This document shows positions 35,493 to 44,235 of a stretch of DNA of 64,000 nucleotides, one piece after another. The stretch lies in assembly GCA_963765545.1 (NCBI GenBank), contig CAVXWW010000004.1, forward strand, positions 1,426,001 through 1,490,000. Reading direction: 5' to 3'. Within the stretch, counting starts at the first letter, position 1. Every line of letters starts with the position of its first letter. Source of the DNA: JARRPM01 sp963765545 (GTDB taxonomy: Bacteria > Pseudomonadota > Gammaproteobacteria > Pseudomonadales > Halieaceae). Below the pieces are notes generated by a model. The model was not told the origin of the DNA, made no database searches, and saw nothing but the letters and a program-made list of their open reading frames with translations. Position numbers and translations under genes: made by a program.

Positions 35493-36029
35493 CTAGCTCT
35501 TCTTCTTGGGTGCGATCACCATGGTTAACTGCCGGCCTTCCATTTTCGGGAATTGCTCGACAGCGCCCAATTCGGCCAGATCAGCTTCCACTCGCTTGAG
35601 TAGCTCCATGCCGATTTCCTGGTGAGCCATTTCACGACCGCGAAAACGCAGCGTGACCTTGGCTTTATCGCCGCTTTCAAGGAAACGTACCAGGTTGCGT
35701 AGTTTTACCTGGTAATCCCCTTCCTCCGTCCCTGGACGAAACTTCATTTCTTTAACTTGTGTACGCTTCTGCTTCTTCTTCTGGGCAGACTTCTGTTTCT
35801 TGGCCTCGAATACGTGCTTGCCGTAGTCCATGACCTTGCAAACCGGTGGATCGGAATCCGCGATCAGCACGAGATCCATGGTGGCTGCTTCTGCAGCTGC
35901 CAGTGCTTGCGCGAGAGGGACTATGCCCACCTGTTCACCCTCGGCGCCAACAAGGCGCACCGGGTCTGCTGTAATCTGGTCGTTAACGATCGCCTTTTTG
36001 CTGGCGCCCTTGCCTGTTTCTTTCTTAAT
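35493..36029 (-). CDS. infC: Translation initiation factor IF-3, with an ATT start codon
   Basis: The 178-residue factor has the IF-3 N-domain (RLVGAEGEQVGIVPLAQALA), the lysine-rich linker (KKQKSAQKKKQKRTQ) and the C-domain (EMKFRPGTEEGDYQVKLRNL). IF-3 checks start codons and keeps the 30S subunit free. An ATG two codons upstream sits only one base from the GGAG site, while the ATT at 36029 is seven bases away. ATT starts are the established device by which IF-3 represses its own gene. The start overlaps the thrS stop codon, so the two are coupled. Confidence 0.95.
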   Translation of the reverse strand: MKKETGKGASKKAIVNDQITADPVRLVGAEGEQVGIVPLAQALAAAEAATMDLVLIADSDPPVCKVMDYGKHVFEAKKQKSAQKKKQKRTQVKEMKFRPGTEEGDYQVKLRNLVRFLESGDKAKVTLRFRGREMAHQEIGMELLKRVEADLAELGAVEQFPKMEGRQLTMVIAPKKKS

Positions 36030-37956
36030 ACTCATTCTCCAATGAAATACGACCGCGACGCACTACGTCTTCGGTGAGCAGCGTTGTAAACGCTTCGAGA
36101 TCCATAGATCCCAGGTCCTCACCACGACGGGTACGTACGGCCACAGTCCCTGATTCAATCTCATTATCGCCCACTACGAGCAGGTACGGAATGCGCTGAA
36201 TCGTGTGCTCGCGGATTTTAAAGCCGATCTTTTCATTTCTCAAGTCCGATACCACCCGAAAGCCCTTGTTTTTTAAGGAATCTTCCACATTTCGGGCATA
36301 TTCGGCCTGTTTGTCAGTGATATTGACCACAACCGCCTGGGTCGGCGCCAGCCAGGCCGGGAAAACACCCTCGTAGTGTTCTATCAAAATACCGATAAAA
36401 CGCTCGAATGAACCCAGTATGGCCCGGTGCAACATCACCGGCACCTGCCGGCTGCCATCTTCGGCGACATACTGGGCGCCCAGGCGCCCCGGCATGGAGA
36501 AATCGACCTGGATAGTGCCCAGCTGCCACACCCGGCCGATGCAATCCTTCAGCGAAAACTCGATCTTGGGGCCGTAGAAAGCACCCTCTCCCGGCAGTTC
36601 TTGCCAGGGCAGGCCCTGGGCATCCAGGGCATCAGCCAGTGCCTTCTCGGCACGGTCCCAGTCAGCGTCGGAGCCTACGCGCTGTTCGGGGCGGGTAGAA
36701 AGCCGGTAGATCACCTCGCTGAAACCAAAGTCCTCGTAGACCGCGTGCAGGAAATCGATAAAGGTCGACACCTCACCCTGGATCTGGTCCTCGGTGCAAA
36801 AAATATGGGCATCGTCCTGCACGAAGCCTCGCACCCGCATGATGCCGTGCAGGGAGCCAGAGGGTTCGTTGCGATGACAGGAGCCAAACTCGGCCAGCCG
36901 CAATGGCAGGTCACGATAGGATTTCAGGCCCTGGTTGAACACCTGCACATGGCAGGGGCAGTTCATCGGCTTGACGGCGAATTCGCGGTCCTCTGTCTTG
37001 AGCATGAACATGTCATCGCCGAACTTATCGGCGTGCCCGGAGCGCTCCCACAGGGACATGTCCACCAGCTGGGGCGTCTTGATCTCCTGGTAACCCTGTT
37101 CGACCTGGGCCCTGCGCATGTACTGCTCAATGGTCTGGTAAATACTCCAGCCCGCGGGATGCCAGAACACCATGCCCGGCGCCTCTTCCTGGGTATGGAA
37201 CAGGTCCAGTTTCTTGCCGATTTTGCGGTGGTCGCGCTTCTCGGCTTCCTCGATGCGATTCAGGTACTGCTTGAGCTGCTTTCTGCTCGCCCAGGCGGTG
37301 CCGTAGATGCGCTGCAGCATCTCGTTTTTCGCATCGCCACGCCAGTACGCGCCGGCGACCTTGGTCAGCTTGAACGCGCCGAGCTTGCCGGTGCTGGGCA
37401 CGTGGGGGCCGCGGCACAGATCCATCCAGGCGCCCTGTCGGTAGACGCTGATGTCGTCGCCCTCGGGTAGCTCCTCGATGATTTGAACCTTGTAGTTTTC
37501 GCCCATATTGCGGAATATTTCGATCGCTTTATCACGGCTCACCACCAGCCGCTCTACCGGGATATCCTGCTCCGCCAGTTCCTGCATGCGCTGCTCTATC
37601 CGGGCCAGGTCTTCCGGGGTAAAGCTGTGCCCCGTGGCGAAGTCGTAGTAAAAGCCATCCTCGATCACCGGGCCGATAGTGACCTGTACACCGGGGAACA
37701 GCTCCTGCACCGCCATGGCCAGCAGGTGGGCGGTGGAGTGGCGAATGACTTCCAGGCCGGCATCGTCACGCTCGGTAATGATCGCAAGGGCGGCGTCCTG
37801 CTCGATAATGTGAGAGGTATCTCTTTCCATACCATCCACCACGCCCGCCAGCGCGGCCTTGGCAAGCCCGGGACCAATATCGGCGGCAACATCGTGTACA
37901 GTGACCGGGTTGGGGAATGAACGCTCGCTGCCATCCGGCAGGGTTATAACTGGCAT
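36025..37956 (-). CDS. thrS: Threonine-tRNA ligase
   Basis: The 643-residue class II synthetase has a TGS domain (LPDGSERSFPNPVTVHDVAA) and the editing domain (HSTAHLLAMAVQELFP with the zinc/His motif). The catalytic core (MNCPCHVQVFNQGLKSYRDL, RVRGFVQDDAHIFC, and HRAILGSFERFIGILIEHYE) and an anticodon-binding domain follow. It is complete and leads the translation operon. Nothing like the E. coli thrS operator was checked beyond eye inspection. Confidence 0.97.
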   Translation of the reverse strand: MPVITLPDGSERSFPNPVTVHDVAADIGPGLAKAALAGVVDGMERDTSHIIEQDAALAIITERDDAGLEVIRHSTAHLLAMAVQELFPGVQVTIGPVIEDGFYYDFATGHSFTPEDLARIEQRMQELAEQDIPVERLVVSRDKAIEIFRNMGENYKVQIIEELPEGDDISVYRQGAWMDLCRGPHVPSTGKLGAFKLTKVAGAYWRGDAKNEMLQRIYGTAWASRKQLKQYLNRIEEAEKRDHRKIGKKLDLFHTQEEAPGMVFWHPAGWSIYQTIEQYMRRAQVEQGYQEIKTPQLVDMSLWERSGHADKFGDDMFMLKTEDREFAVKPMNCPCHVQVFNQGLKSYRDLPLRLAEFGSCHRNEPSGSLHGIMRVRGFVQDDAHIFCTEDQIQGEVSTFIDFLHAVYEDFGFSEVIYRLSTRPEQRVGSDADWDRAEKALADALDAQGLPWQELPGEGAFYGPKIEFSLKDCIGRVWQLGTIQVDFSMPGRLGAQYVAEDGSRQVPVMLHRAILGSFERFIGILIEHYEGVFPAWLAPTQAVVVNITDKQAEYARNVEDSLKNKGFRVVSDLRNEKIGFKIREHTIQRIPYLLVVGDNEIESGTVAVRTRRGEDLGSMDLEAFTTLLTEDVVRRGRISLENEY

Positions 37957-38273
37957 GGGGTATTCCTTTTCCAGTGGTGGCCATTACCAAAGGCCACGTG
38001 ATTGTGTCGCAAAAATTTGTTGGGTCCGGGGTTGTGAAAAAATGGCTCTACGGTGCTTCCACAGACGCGGTCGCTTCCACAGCACTTGACCGGGCCGGCA
38101 TATTGCCTGAATACGCAGTGTTTTTAAAGGGGCAATGCCCGGGAGCTGCCAGGCTACTATCCTTACTACAGGCCTTACTACAGGCCTTACTAAAGGCCAA
38201 CGCCATATGGCCTGGCGCACTGCTTGATCATCGCCGGTAACATGGCGTCCATTTATCCAGGAGACCTGAACAC
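37957..38273. other. Intergenic region upstream of thrS
   Basis: A divergent promoter region of 317 bases between thrS and the small monooxygenase gene. It contains three tandem 12-base units (38161-38196), listed separately. I see no gene and no clear promoter box. Confidence 0.5.
38161..38196. repeat. Three tandem 12-base repeats
   Basis: CCTTACTACAGG occurs twice in a row, followed by CCTTACTAAAGG with one change. The arrangement is a short tandem repeat, possibly just replication slippage. Confidence 0.9.
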
Positions 38274-38567
38274 ATGATAATCGTCTGGGGTAGCATCGAA
38301 ACAACGGCCGAGCATCTCGAAGATTCACTGCAACTGAGCCTGCAACACGTGCACCGTTCCAGAACCGAGCCCGGCTGCATCAGTCACAGCGTTCAGGTAG
38401 ACGCCGAAAACCCCCACAGGCTGATATTTTTTGAGCAGTGGGAAGACCAGCAGGCCCTGCAGACGCACTTTGCCGTGCCCGCTTCGGGGGAATTCGTGGC
38501 ACAGGTCAGCAAACTCGCGGTCTCACCGCCGCAGATAAAAATGTTTGAATCCACCGAAATCAACTGA
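38274..38567 (+). CDS. Antibiotic biosynthesis monooxygenase (ABM) family quinol monooxygenase
   Basis: The 97-residue protein has the ABM ferredoxin-like pattern: RTEPGCISHSVQVDAENPHR, then FFEQWEDQQALQTHFAVPA. Such small dimeric enzymes oxidise quinol-like compounds without a cofactor or act as stress-related dioxygenases. An AGGAGA site precedes the ATG. Its end overlaps the convergent GTPase gene by 8 bases. Confidence 0.85.
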   Translation: MIIVWGSIETTAEHLEDSLQLSLQHVHRSRTEPGCISHSVQVDAENPHRLIFFEQWEDQQALQTHFAVPASGEFVAQVSKLAVSPPQIKMFESTEIN

Positions 38568-39885
38568 GCGGTCGGGAAATCACTGACCTGACCCGGGCCA
38601 GGATGTCATCCCCGCCCCGCGGCGCGAATCGGTACCTGACCTGCACCACCGGCAGCTTAAGCTCGAGCACACTGCCCACATCGGCCGGGCTCGCGTTCAG
38701 CACCAGTTCCGCACCGGAACCTTCTATGCTGGCCTTGAGTTCCCGCCGCTGTTGCTGCGAGTAGCCCATGGCTGGCAGAACCGCCAGCAGCTGCGGGTAC
38801 GCCTTGAAAGCGTCGAGCAGGCTGCCTGTGGCGCAGCTGCGCGGATCAACCACCTCCCCCGCCCCGTACTTGTGTGCGGCCACCCAGCCTGCGCCATAAC
38901 CCATACCCCCGTGGGTCACGGTGGGGCCGTCCTCGACGATCAGCACCCGCTTGCCGCGAACAAGTTCGGGATCGTCCACACTCACTTCAAGATCCGCTGT
39001 GACCAGCCCGGCCGTCGGATTGATGGATTCCCTGAGCGCCTTGATGGTATCGACATCCTCCGCTGAGGCCTGGCCCGTTTTATTGATTACCACGATGTCC
39101 GCGGCCCGGAAATTTGTCTCCCCGGGGTAATAATCCAGGCCGTGGCCAGCTCGCAGAGCATCGCAAACGACAATGTTGAGGTCCGCACTCACAAAGGAAA
39201 AATCATTGTTGCCGCCATCCCACAGGATAAGGTCAGCCTCCGCCTCCGCCGCGCGCAGAATCGCCTCATAGTCAACACCGGCAAAGATGACCAGGCCCTG
39301 GTTAACATAGGGCTGATACTCCTCGCGCTCTTCTATGGTGCAATCCTGCAGGTCCAGGTCAGCGGGCGTGGCGAAGCGCTGCACGGCCTGCGCGCGCAAG
39401 TTACCGTAGGGCATGGGGTGTCGTATGGTGACCGCCCGCACCCCCTCGTCTACCAATGACCTGGCCAGCCATTGGGTCAGGGGGCTCTTGCCGGTACCGG
39501 TTCGGGTAGCGGTCACAGCCACAACCTTGCACCGACTGATAAGCGAGGTATGAGTTGGCCCCAGCAGAACAAAACTCGCGCCGGCAGCCTGCACGATGGA
39601 CGCCCGGTGCATGACCTCGGTATGGGCCAGGTCGCTATAGGAAAAGAAAACGAAATCGATATCCAGGGTTTTGATCAGGCCCGGCAGTTCGCTTTCGTCA
39701 TAGATAGGGATATCGCTGTCGTAACTGTCTGGCGCGAGCTCGCGCGGGTAGCTGCGCTGCGCGATAAAGGGAATCTGGGTGGCCGTGAAGGCACGTACCC
39801 GGTACTCGGGATGCTCGACAAAAAAGGTGCGAAAATTGTGAAAGTCGCGGCCGGCGGCGCCCATGATAATACAGTTAAACGGCAT
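38560..39885 (-). CDS. GTPase related to cyclic 2,3-diphosphoglycerate synthetase
   Basis: The 441-residue protein has an N-terminal Rossmann-like part (CIIMGAAGRDFHNFRTFF) and a P-loop in VTATRTGTGKSPLTQWLA. The DGGNND and VVINKTGQA motifs supply a GTPase-like G4 region. This is the family of archaeal cyclic 2,3-diphosphoglycerate synthetase, but the bacterial role is not settled. Its ATG overlaps the carbamate kinase stop by 11 bases, so the two are coupled. Carbamate kinase and this GTPase are neighbours in other genomes too, to my knowledge. Confidence 0.75.
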   Translation of the reverse strand: MPFNCIIMGAAGRDFHNFRTFFVEHPEYRVRAFTATQIPFIAQRSYPRELAPDSYDSDIPIYDESELPGLIKTLDIDFVFFSYSDLAHTEVMHRASIVQAAGASFVLLGPTHTSLISRCKVVAVTATRTGTGKSPLTQWLARSLVDEGVRAVTIRHPMPYGNLRAQAVQRFATPADLDLQDCTIEEREEYQPYVNQGLVIFAGVDYEAILRAAEAEADLILWDGGNNDFSFVSADLNIVVCDALRAGHGLDYYPGETNFRAADIVVINKTGQASAEDVDTIKALRESINPTAGLVTADLEVSVDDPELVRGKRVLIVEDGPTVTHGGMGYGAGWVAAHKYGAGEVVDPRSCATGSLLDAFKAYPQLLAVLPAMGYSQQQRRELKASIEGSGAELVLNASPADVGSVLELKLPVVQVRYRFAPRGGDDILARVRSVISRPLS

Positions 39886-40813
39886 CGGAAGGCTCCACCA
39901 CAGTACCCGCCTCGCCACGCAGCGCGGCAGCGAGATCGCCCGGCCGGCAGATCACCGCTCGCCCACCCGTTGCGCGCACAAACGCGATGGCGGCTTCGAC
40001 TTTCGGCCCCATGGTACCGGCGGGAAAATGTCCGGCAGCGTGCCAGGCCTCCAGTTGCTCCGGGTTGGTGCGGGCGATCAGGCGGGCCGACCCGGTGTCG
40101 AAATCGGTGTAAGCCCCCGCCACACCGGTGACCATCACAAGCTGCTGCGCACCAACCCCCCGCGCAAGCAGCGCAGAGGCCAGGTCCTTGTCCACTACTG
40201 CTTCGACACCCTCCAGCCCCTTGCCGCTGTCGATCACGGGTATGCCCCCACCGCCCGCCGCGATCACGATCACGCCAAGGGCCAACAGTTGCCGGATAAC
40301 CGGCATTTCCACGATTTCGAGCGGCTGCGGTGACGGCACCAGGCGGCGGGCGCGACCGACTTTGTCATACACCAGTTCAAGTCCCGCACGCTCCAGCGTC
40401 AGCGCCTGCTGCGCGTCAAACCAGGGTCCTATCGGTTTCGTGGGATGCTCGAAAGCCGCGTCGCTGCCGTCCACCAACACCTGGGTCAGCAACGTGGCGA
40501 CCGGTCGCTCCCCCCGCATCAAATTGTGCAGGGTTTGCTGCAGTACGTAACCTATCTCACCCTCTGACTCCGCCACGCACACCTCCAGTGGCAGGGCGTA
40601 GGCTTTGCCTAGAGCCTCCTCCACACGGGTGAGAATATAGCCGACCTGGGGCCCGTTGCCATGGGTGACCAGCAACTGCCGGTCCGGGCTTAGCTGGGCC
40701 GCGAGGGGCTCCAGGGTACGGGCGGCAAATTCGAACTGGCCGGCCATAGTGAGATCGTCGCCAGGACGTGCAAACGCATTGCCGCCCAGGCTCACTACCC
40801 AGGGTGACTGCAA
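39875..40813 (-). CDS. arcC: Carbamate kinase-like protein
   Basis: The 312-residue protein fits the amino acid kinase fold of carbamate kinase: SLGGNAFARPGD, VTHGNGPQVGYI, GGGGIPVI, VDKDLASALLA and FPAGTMGPKVEAAIAFV. It converts carbamoyl phosphate and ADP to ATP, or the reverse. The start codon is probably the TTG at 40813, one base after the phaC stop; an in-frame extension to 40957 would run inside phaC. No arcA or arcB is nearby, so it is not a standard arginine deiminase operon. Confidence 0.85.
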   Translation of the reverse strand: MQSPWVVSLGGNAFARPGDDLTMAGQFEFAARTLEPLAAQLSPDRQLLVTHGNGPQVGYILTRVEEALGKAYALPLEVCVAESEGEIGYVLQQTLHNLMRGERPVATLLTQVLVDGSDAAFEHPTKPIGPWFDAQQALTLERAGLELVYDKVGRARRLVPSPQPLEIVEMPVIRQLLALGVIVIAAGGGGIPVIDSGKGLEGVEAVVDKDLASALLARGVGAQQLVMVTGVAGAYTDFDTGSARLIARTNPEQLEAWHAAGHFPAGTMGPKVEAAIAFVRATGGRAVICRPGDLAAALRGEAGTVVEPSDAV

Positions 40814-40814
40814 C

Positions 40815-42170
40815 TCAGGCCCCGCGACGCCGCGGGGTTTGTCTTGCCTTTTTAGCCCTGGTCTTGGCCTTGGCCTTGGTTTTAGCTTTAGTTTTGAGTT
40901 TTGGCCTGGCTTTGAGTTTCGGCCTGGCTTTGGATTTGGCCTTATCCGATCGCCCACTGGATTTAGCCGTTCCGGGTTTCTTCCGTTTGACTTTCACCGG
41001 CGCGGCGCTGGAGCGTTGCGCCAGCCAATCCACCGACTCCGCCCAGACCGCGTTCTGGGCTTTACTGCCGATGATCACACCCATGTGTCCGCCGGGCGCC
41101 AGACGAAACTCCCGGTCTTTGGATGCGACGATATCGACGATTTTCTCGGCGATTTCCGCGGGCACGAGAATGTCGGTTTCACCGGCAAATGCCAGCAGGT
41201 TGGACTTTATCTTGTCCAGCTCAGCCAGGTTGTCTCCCACGTCCATCTTGCCCTGGGCAAGCTGGCCCTCGCCCACCACCTTTACCGCCATGTCCTTTAT
41301 CACACCGCCGGGGTACAACAGCATATTGTTGAGATAGTCGGCGGTAGTGGAGTATGACTTCACATATTCCCGGTCCGACATGCGTGTTACCAGGTCCCAG
41401 TAGGTGGTGACGCTGCCCACCGGGTCGGTGAGCTTGAACGCCAGCGTCGTGGCCCAGGGCGGCAGTGCCAGGCGCGCGGGATCGAAAGCCTTGAGCCGCA
41501 AATTGGTGTAGTTGCTCACCAGCTGGGCGGCGCCATTCAAACCGTGGGCAGCGCCTGCCACGCCCGCGATAACACCGCGGCCACTTTCCAGGTCAATCGG
41601 GCTGGCAACCGTGACGATATTGCGGATAGTCGGGTCCTGCACCTGGCCCTGGTGCAGCAGACACAACAGCCCTCCCATGCACCAACCCATCAGCGACACG
41701 TCCTGGCTGCCCGAATGGTCCCGGATCTTGTCCAGCGCGGCACCCAGCATGGTATAGGAGTAGTCCTTGAGGCTCAGGTGCGCGTGTTCTTTCTTCGGCT
41801 TGCCCCAGTCCACCAGGTAGGTTTTGAATCCGTTGGCCGCCATGAACCGCACCATGCTGCGCTGCGGCATCAGGTCGAATGTTTCAGTCGTTACACCCAA
41901 AGGCGGCACCAGCACCAGTGGCACCGCATGCTGCTTGCGCTCAACCGGCATGTAACTACCGTCAACCAGTTCAATTTCTTCTTCCTCGGGCAGGCCATAG
42001 TAGCGCACCGCCATCAGGTCGCCGTCGTGCACCAGCTCGAACCAGGTGCGCCCGGACTGGATCAGGGTATCTCGCTTGAACAGCCAGTCGGCGCCATTGG
42101 CGGCGGTTTTTGCCAGCCGCCGGTTTAGTGCCAGGCCCTGTTCTATCGCCAGTTCTGTCAGGCCGGTCAT
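40815..42170 (-). CDS. phaC: Poly(3-hydroxyalkanoate) synthase PhaC, with a lysine-rich C-terminal tail
   Basis: Residues 1-385 are a PhaC-type alpha/beta hydrolase. The lipase-like box is GWCMGG (nucleophile Cys), with Asp in GETDILVPAE and His in APGGHMGVI. These join hydroxyacyl-CoA into storage polyester at the granule surface. The size resembles class III PhaC, but no PhaE is visible here. The last 65 residues are almost only Lys, Ala, Arg, Pro and Thr (KAKTRAKKARQTPRRRGA at the end), like histone-like tails. Its ATG overlaps the wax-ester synthase stop by four bases. Confidence 0.9.
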   Translation of the reverse strand: MTGLTELAIEQGLALNRRLAKTAANGADWLFKRDTLIQSGRTWFELVHDGDLMAVRYYGLPEEEEIELVDGSYMPVERKQHAVPLVLVPPLGVTTETFDLMPQRSMVRFMAANGFKTYLVDWGKPKKEHAHLSLKDYSYTMLGAALDKIRDHSGSQDVSLMGWCMGGLLCLLHQGQVQDPTIRNIVTVASPIDLESGRGVIAGVAGAAHGLNGAAQLVSNYTNLRLKAFDPARLALPPWATTLAFKLTDPVGSVTTYWDLVTRMSDREYVKSYSTTADYLNNMLLYPGGVIKDMAVKVVGEGQLAQGKMDVGDNLAELDKIKSNLLAFAGETDILVPAEIAEKIVDIVASKDREFRLAPGGHMGVIIGSKAQNAVWAESVDWLAQRSSAAPVKVKRKKPGTAKSSGRSDKAKSKARPKLKARPKLKTKAKTKAKAKTRAKKARQTPRRRGA

Positions 42171-43549
42171 GCGGCATCCTCCGCGGTCTGTAAAAGTTGT
42201 TCGAGATCTACCAGCGCCTGCCCCAGGTACACGGCCAGTCGCTGCAGGTGAGGCAGCGTATCGCGCGCTCCGGTAAAGCCCACGTTCAGGGTGCCGGCGT
42301 AGCTCACGCAGTCGATACTCAGGGCGGCGTATTGCAGCAACTGGCTTATGGGATAGATCGCGTCGAGCCGGGCGCCGTCACAATACATGGGCGCATCGGC
42401 ACCGTGGGTATTCGATATTTTCAGGTTGAACGGCGGCGGCACGAACCGCCCTACTCCCGGCACCTGACTGGCCAGCAAAGGCGCGGCGCGCAGCAACACA
42501 TAGGGTGTCACGGCATCTTCAGGCAGTGAGGCGCGATCTTTCCTGACCGTTTTAATCGATTCCTTGACCGCCGCCAGGCGCGCCAGTGGATCGCCGATAT
42601 GAGTGCCCAGGTCGACCCGAATTCCCGCCATGGCGTTCGCCGGATTCTGGCTGCCCCGCTCCCGCAACGAGACGGGTATCATGCCAACCAGGGAGTCATC
42701 CGGCAGCGCGTTGTATTCCTTGAAAAACCGCCGCAGGGAGCTGCCGCACAGGTAGGTCAGAATCTCGTTCACGGTACTTGAGGTTGCCTTCGCCAGACGC
42801 TCTATGCGCGCCACATCAATCTGCTGGGTGGCAAAGCGCCGCTGCTGGTTGATTGTTCTGTTCAGGGTGGACCGGGGCGTGTTGCGCGACAGCAAAAAGC
42901 CGCGGGCCTTATCGGGGGAGACTGCGGCCCGCAGCAGGCCTGCCCCGGCGCGACCCAGTGAAACCAGGGAAGCGATTAGACCGTCCTCACCCTCCTGGTC
43001 GTTCCCGGCCGCATCGTCCATTCCCGGCAATGGACGGGCCCACAGGGGCGGCATGTTTCGATCCCTGGCGCTGTCCGACAGCATTGAAAGCACGGTGGGA
43101 ACGCAATCCAGGAAGCTGACCAGTGCATGATGAATTTTCACGTAAAAGGCAAAGCGGTCTCGCTCCAGACCCTCAATCAAGTGGAACTCCCATAGCGGTC
43201 GATTCCTGTCCAGGGCCGGACTGTGCAGTCGCGAGACCATGATCCCCAGTTCACGCTCACCCCCGGGCTCCGGCAGCGCTGAATGCTGGAAGTGATAACC
43301 CAACTCAACATCGCGCACTTCGACCATGCGCGGTACCACCGCGGTGACGCCATCGCCGGTCAGGCGCATATTCCAGGGTTCACTGCTGACTTTGAATTCG
43401 CGCATCCTTGCGGCCAGCTTGCTCAGGTAATCCGGCGCGGCCTTGCGGGGCTTTTGAAAAATCGCCAGCACCCCCACATGCATCGGCGTATCTGCCGACT
43501 CCACCAATAACCAGGTGGCGTCCACCGGTTTGAGCAGCATGGTTTTCAT
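42167..43549 (-). CDS. Wax ester synthase/diacylglycerol acyltransferase (WS/DGAT) with an altered active-site motif
   Basis: The 460-residue protein matches WS/DGAT enzymes from MLLKPVDATWLLVESADTPM onward, including RPLWEFHLIEGLE and NVGFTGARDTLPHLQRL near the end. The catalytic HHxxxDG motif is normally HHALVDG. Here it reads HHALVSFLDCV, as if three residues were inserted before the Asp and the Gly changed to Cys. The enzyme may be inactive or have altered specificity. The ATG at 43549 is the family start. It leads the operon with phaC, arcC and the GTPase. Confidence 0.88.
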   Translation of the reverse strand: MKTMLLKPVDATWLLVESADTPMHVGVLAIFQKPRKAAPDYLSKLAARMREFKVSSEPWNMRLTGDGVTAVVPRMVEVRDVELGYHFQHSALPEPGGERELGIMVSRLHSPALDRNRPLWEFHLIEGLERDRFAFYVKIHHALVSFLDCVPTVLSMLSDSARDRNMPPLWARPLPGMDDAAGNDQEGEDGLIASLVSLGRAGAGLLRAAVSPDKARGFLLSRNTPRSTLNRTINQQRRFATQQIDVARIERLAKATSSTVNEILTYLCGSSLRRFFKEYNALPDDSLVGMIPVSLRERGSQNPANAMAGIRVDLGTHIGDPLARLAAVKESIKTVRKDRASLPEDAVTPYVLLRAAPLLASQVPGVGRFVPPPFNLKISNTHGADAPMYCDGARLDAIYPISQLLQYAALSIDCVSYAGTLNVGFTGARDTLPHLQRLAVYLGQALVDLEQLLQTAEDAA

Positions 43550-43617
43550 CTGGATCGTCCGTCCTCTTTCTTTCGGGCCGGGAATTATAGCAGGCGAACG
43601 ATGCGGAGGTGGCGATT

Positions 43618-44235
43618 TCACATGGCGTAAACCGCTCCCGGCGGCTGTGCCACCGGCAGGGCCTGAACCACATAACGCAGCGGGCCGTTGGCCTGCAGTG
43701 CATCAAAGGGATAACAGGTGACCAACAACAATCGCTCCACTCCGGTAGACACCGGCAGGGACTCCTCGCTGGCGTCCACCACCTCCGCAGACGCCGCCCG
43801 GTAGGTCCGCCAGTGACCGTTCGGCAGTTGCAGTTGCAGTTCCGCGCCGGGCGCCAGGTTTCTCAGAAAGGCAAAATGGGTGTCGCGGTGACCGCCGATG
43901 ACCGCGAGGCCACTACTTCCCAGTTCAGCCGATGCCGTTGCGTGCCCCGGGCCAAACGCCAGGGCGTTGCCTGAATCACCCGCCAGCACCCATCGCTGCA
44001 GCCCCTGTGAAGGAACATTCAATAGTGCCACCGGCCAGGTGTCCGCCCAGGGCCAGGGCCGCACTGGCTCGCCTCCCCTTGAGACAGATTCTGTCCAGGC
44101 CCTTTCGATAAGAACCGGGGCCAGCCAGGCTTTTGCCTTGATCAGGCCGGCGCCGGCCAGTTGCTGGCAGCCCACAAGGAACAGCAGCAGGGCCAGCAGG
44201 CGGCGCCAGTCTTTACTCACCCACTGTCGAGTCAT
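43618..44235 (-). CDS. Class GN sortase
   Basis: The 205-residue protein has an N-terminal membrane anchor and the sortase barrel with all three catalytic residues: His in IGGHRDTHF, Cys in LVTCYPFDAL, and Arg in PLRYVV. This is the proteobacterial class GN sortase, which normally has a single dedicated substrate. Its start overlaps the stop of that substrate gene by four bases. It should anchor the substrate in the cell envelope. Confidence 0.92.
   Translation of the reverse strand: MTRQWVSKDWRRLLALLLFLVGCQQLAGAGLIKAKAWLAPVLIERAWTESVSRGGEPVRPWPWADTWPVALLNVPSQGLQRWVLAGDSGNALAFGPGHATASAELGSSGLAVIGGHRDTHFAFLRNLAPGAELQLQLPNGHWRTYRAASAEVVDASEESLPVSTGVERLLLVTCYPFDALQANGPLRYVVQALPVAQPPGAVYAM

Noticed and set aside
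38161..38196. Possible operator or start of a CRISPR array
   Set aside because: Three 12-base units with no spacers are a simple tandem repeat.
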